Source of the DNA: Alphaproteobacteria bacterium
Lineage (GTDB): Bacteria; Pseudomonadota; Alphaproteobacteria; Micropepsales; Micropepsaceae
Reading direction: 5' to 3'
DNA length: 44,917 nucleotides
Assembly: GCA_019242395.1 (NCBI GenBank)
Contig: JAFAVP010000007.1
Coordinates: 1 to 44,917, forward strand
The notes under the pieces were generated by a model, which worked only from the letters and a program-made list of their open reading frames with translations, was not told the DNA's origin and made no database searches. Shown one piece after another: positions 42,948 to 44,917 of the stretch. Both the position numbers and the translations under genes were made by a program. The first letter of the stretch is position 1. Each line of letters opens with the position of its first letter.

Positions 42948-44117
42948 ATGGGCTTGAAAGAGTGTGCCCTTCTCGTCGGCCTCTCGTTGAGCCTCGACCA
43001 ACCTGCAGCGGCCGAAAGTGCTGCTTCTTCAAAGGTGTTGGCAACCCGAGACTCTGCCGTGGTGAAAGCCATTCCGGCCCTCGCCAAGCCAGAACACATC
43101 GGGGTTCCTCAATCGGGATGGCTGGACGGCCTGGCAGGGCGGCGGATGGTTGCCGTGGACGGCTCCACCTTGGTCTTGACTGCCACTGAGGATGGCGTCC
43201 TCCGCGAAACAGCAGTACCCGGCGCCGCTCCCTTGCGCGCTCATCTCAGCTTCCTGAACAATCGGCAGGGAACAGTCTCAGATGGAACCGATGAACATGT
43301 CGTCGGCGTATTCCGACTTACTCGCGCTGGATTGGTCATCGATTACGCGGATGATACGGCCGAAAGCTGGACGGGAATCGCGGATGGCGGGGTCGCCGTC
43401 AATCAAACCTCCGGCGATAGTGCCCTCTGCACCGCGTGGTATCCGGAAGGTCACAATTTCAGCATGGCTGACCGCCAACGGGCGCTGGCTGCTTACGCCT
43501 CACGCTTGGGGGTTTCCTATACGCCTCCGGCGGGAAGTTCCGGATGCCCGGGGCGGCCAACAGTGGCAGATCAGCCAGGCCCCACCAAGCTAGGTAGCGG
43601 GGATCGTAAGCCCACCGCGGCACCACTTCTGCCTATCCCAAGCACAGTTTTAAAACAGGCTGCCTTGGACGGAACTCAGCTCCGGCCGGCAGAGCCGATC
43701 CTGGTGCGCACAGCGGCGGTCCGCCCCATCGATGACCCAGCTTTGGCCGCCGAGGGCATTGCAGAGGCGCCAGCAGTGTGGCGGGCGAACGTAAAAGAGG
43801 ATGTGCAGAGCCCTTCCGGGTGCTTGAGTGTCGAAGCCGATGGCGCCAGCTGGGGCTTCCGCAATCGATGCAATTATCCCGTCGCGTTCGCATACTGTGT
43901 GAACGATATGACGGGAACGGAGAACTCCTGCAATGCAGGCGCAGTTTCCGGGAGTGTCCCGCCCAACAGCTTCGGTGCCTTGTTCGCATCAAAGAGCATA
44001 AAGGATTCGGAGCACGACTTCCGCTGGATCGGCTGCAAGGGTGAAGACGGCCGGGTGACAGCCCGGCTCGTCCGCAGCGATCCTCCCGCGGGACAATGCC
44101 TGAGGGTCAGGAGCTAA
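42948..44117 (+). CDS. Exported protein with Cys-rich C-terminal domain, unknown
   Basis: 389 residues. A weak signal peptide (MGLKECALLVGLSLSLDQPAAA) is followed by a beta-rich N-terminal half (SGWLDGLAGRRMVAVDGSTLVLT), a short helical part around a conserved-looking ALCTAWYPEGH, a Pro/Ala linker (about 200-285) and a C-terminal domain with many Cys: SGCLSVEADG, WGFRNRCNYPVAFAYC, SCNAGA, IGCKGEDG, GQCLRV. The last domain looks like a disulfide-bonded secreted module. No known family is recognised. GGGAGAGG precedes ATG 42948. Confidence 0.72.
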   Translation: MGLKECALLVGLSLSLDQPAAAESAASSKVLATRDSAVVKAIPALAKPEHIGVPQSGWLDGLAGRRMVAVDGSTLVLTATEDGVLRETAVPGAAPLRAHLSFLNNRQGTVSDGTDEHVVGVFRLTRAGLVIDYADDTAESWTGIADGGVAVNQTSGDSALCTAWYPEGHNFSMADRQRALAAYASRLGVSYTPPAGSSGCPGRPTVADQPGPTKLGSGDRKPTAAPLLPIPSTVLKQAALDGTQLRPAEPILVRTAAVRPIDDPALAAEGIAEAPAVWRANVKEDVQSPSGCLSVEADGASWGFRNRCNYPVAFAYCVNDMTGTENSCNAGAVSGSVPPNSFGALFASKSIKDSEHDFRWIGCKGEDGRVTARLVRSDPPAGQCLRVRS

Positions 44118-44146
44118 CAACCAAAGACTGTCGAAGGGGTGTAACG

Positions 44147-44662
44147 ATGTTGGGAAGCGTAAAGATCGTCATCGCAGCTGCTGCCGTGTTCGCTGCAGCT
44201 CAGACTGGGGCGGCCGCAGACAACTGCGTCCGTCATCGAGACATGATGGCCCTGAAGGTGGCCGCCCTCCAGCAGCAACTCATGGTCGCTGCGCTCACTT
44301 GCCATGCCGTTCCACGGTACAACCAATTCGTGGTGGGCTATCGCAAGCAGCTTTTCAACTCCGACAACGCCCTGAAGGCATTCTTCATTCGAAGGGGCAG
44401 CGTCGCCGGCTATCACGCGTATAAGACCAAGCTTGCCAACAATGCCTCCCTGACCAGCATCGCCGATATGGACTCTTATTGCCGCGCGGCATTCGCAGCT
44501 TACGATTCCGCCGCGAACGCGCCGTCGCTCGCCGCGTTCGTTGAGCTTCAGCCCATTATTGTGGAGGGAGATTTCACCTCCTGTTCCGAGACGAGGCTTG
44601 CGGCCCGCGAGGATCGCCGAGAACGCCGCCACGCGCTCGCTGAAGCGGAGGCTACGCGCTGA
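44147..44662 (+). CDS. Exported helical protein, unknown
   Basis: 171 residues. Signal peptide MLGSVKIVIAAAAVFAAAQTGAAA, then a helical domain with three conserved-looking Cys (DNCVRHRDMMALKVAALQQQL, ALTCHAVPRYNQFV, DSYCRAAFAAYDSA) and a charged C-terminal tail (REDRRERRHALAEAEA). ATG 44147 with AAGGGG upstream is preferred over an in-frame ATG inside the previous gene. It lies 29 bases after the 389-residue protein and is probably in the same operon. Not recognised as a named family. Confidence 0.72.
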   Translation: MLGSVKIVIAAAAVFAAAQTGAAADNCVRHRDMMALKVAALQQQLMVAALTCHAVPRYNQFVVGYRKQLFNSDNALKAFFIRRGSVAGYHAYKTKLANNASLTSIADMDSYCRAAFAAYDSAANAPSLAAFVELQPIIVEGDFTSCSETRLAAREDRRERRHALAEAEATR

Positions 44663-44786
44663 TCCTCGGGCACAGCTTGGCTGCAGGCGAAGGGACCCGC
44701 GGGCGCTCTGCTGCCCAGTGCCTGCACGGTTGAAAACGGGGTTGGCGTCCGGCTAAGTCGTGCGGACGCTCCCGTGCAAGGTCCGC

Positions 44787-44917
44787 TTGTCTGCCGCTGT
44801 TCACACCGATGTGCTTGCCAGCCGGAACGCGCCCGATTCCCAGATCGATTGGCGGCGCGTTGCGTATCTGCTGCACGTCTCTCGCGCGCTCGATGCGCTG
44901 GAAGAAAGCAGGCTCGT
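44787..44917 (+). CDS. 2-oxoacid dehydrogenase E1 component, N-terminus (cut by window edge)
   Basis: Only 43 codons are visible. From TTG 44787 (AAGG upstream) the frame reads LSAAVHTDVLASRNAPDSQ, then IDWRRVAYLLHVSRALDALEE. The IDWRR-VAYLL-x-SRALD-x-LEE pattern is typical of the N-terminus of thiamine-diphosphate E1 subunits of 2-oxoisovalerate/pyruvate-type dehydrogenases. The start codon and the exact substrate class are uncertain because the ThDP motif is outside the window. The 124 bases before it hold no other gene that I can support. Confidence 0.55.
   Translation, partial: MSAAVHTDVLASRNAPDSQIDWRRVAYLLHVSRALDALEESRL

Overview
The window is a GC-rich stretch of an alphaproteobacterial chromosome. 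Evidence for this is the gene order MJ0042 zinc-ribbon / ftsE-ftsX-ydcF-plsC, the lptM-lysA-DUF4175 (TIGR02302-type) block, a CckA hybrid kinase, and alphaproteobacterial operator motifs (GTTC-N7-GTTC for LexA, TTAA-N7-TTAA for CtrA). The order cannot be fixed by eye; a Caulobacterales/Rhizobiales/Micropepsales-like relative is plausible. I saw no rRNA, tRNA, insertion sequence, CRISPR array or prophage gene.

Left part (1-20 kb) is mostly core genome. It holds a left-truncated class II ribonucleotide reductase (nrdJ) with a perfect LexA-type box upstream; the ftsEX cell-division operon continuing into ydcF and plsC; DUF4175, lysA and lptM; a TlpA-like thioredoxin lipoprotein; alaS translationally coupled to a six-TM K+ channel; recA with its own LexA-like box inside the promoter; several small envelope proteins; an exported methyltransferase; and the cell-cycle kinase cckA.

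Middle part (20-29 kb) is metabolic and mixed: a TauD-like dioxygenase lacking a canonical iron ligand, a protease-inhibitor-like secreted protein, mmsA (valine/propanoate catabolism), gpsA-yciI-EVE, a TetR regulator followed by a LolA-like protein, a class I amidotransferase and a DUF4403 protein.

Right part (29-41 kb) is an exopolysaccharide locus of the Wzx/Wzy type. It has a nucleotide-sugar dehydrogenase, polysaccharide deacetylase, initiating sugar-phosphate transferase, WecG/TagA glycosyltransferase, flippase, two GT2 enzymes, O-antigen-ligase-type polymerase, a GH10 glycanase and a Wzc-like co-polymerase with a degenerate kinase domain. From the WecG gene to the glycanase, successive genes overlap or nearly abut. 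A full CtrA-type site precedes the co-polymerase gene. The gene set resembles holdfast (hfs) loci, but no Wza-type export porin lies in the window.

The last 4 kb hold DUF488, a compact small-ORF unit (promoter, 15-nt Shine-Dalgarno, 25-codon ORF, hairpin), small secreted proteins of unknown function, and the start of a 2-oxoacid dehydrogenase E1 gene. The most unusual items are the small-ORF unit, the kinase-dead co-polymerase with its CtrA site and embedded GH10 enzyme, and the dioxygenase with His replaced by Arg.
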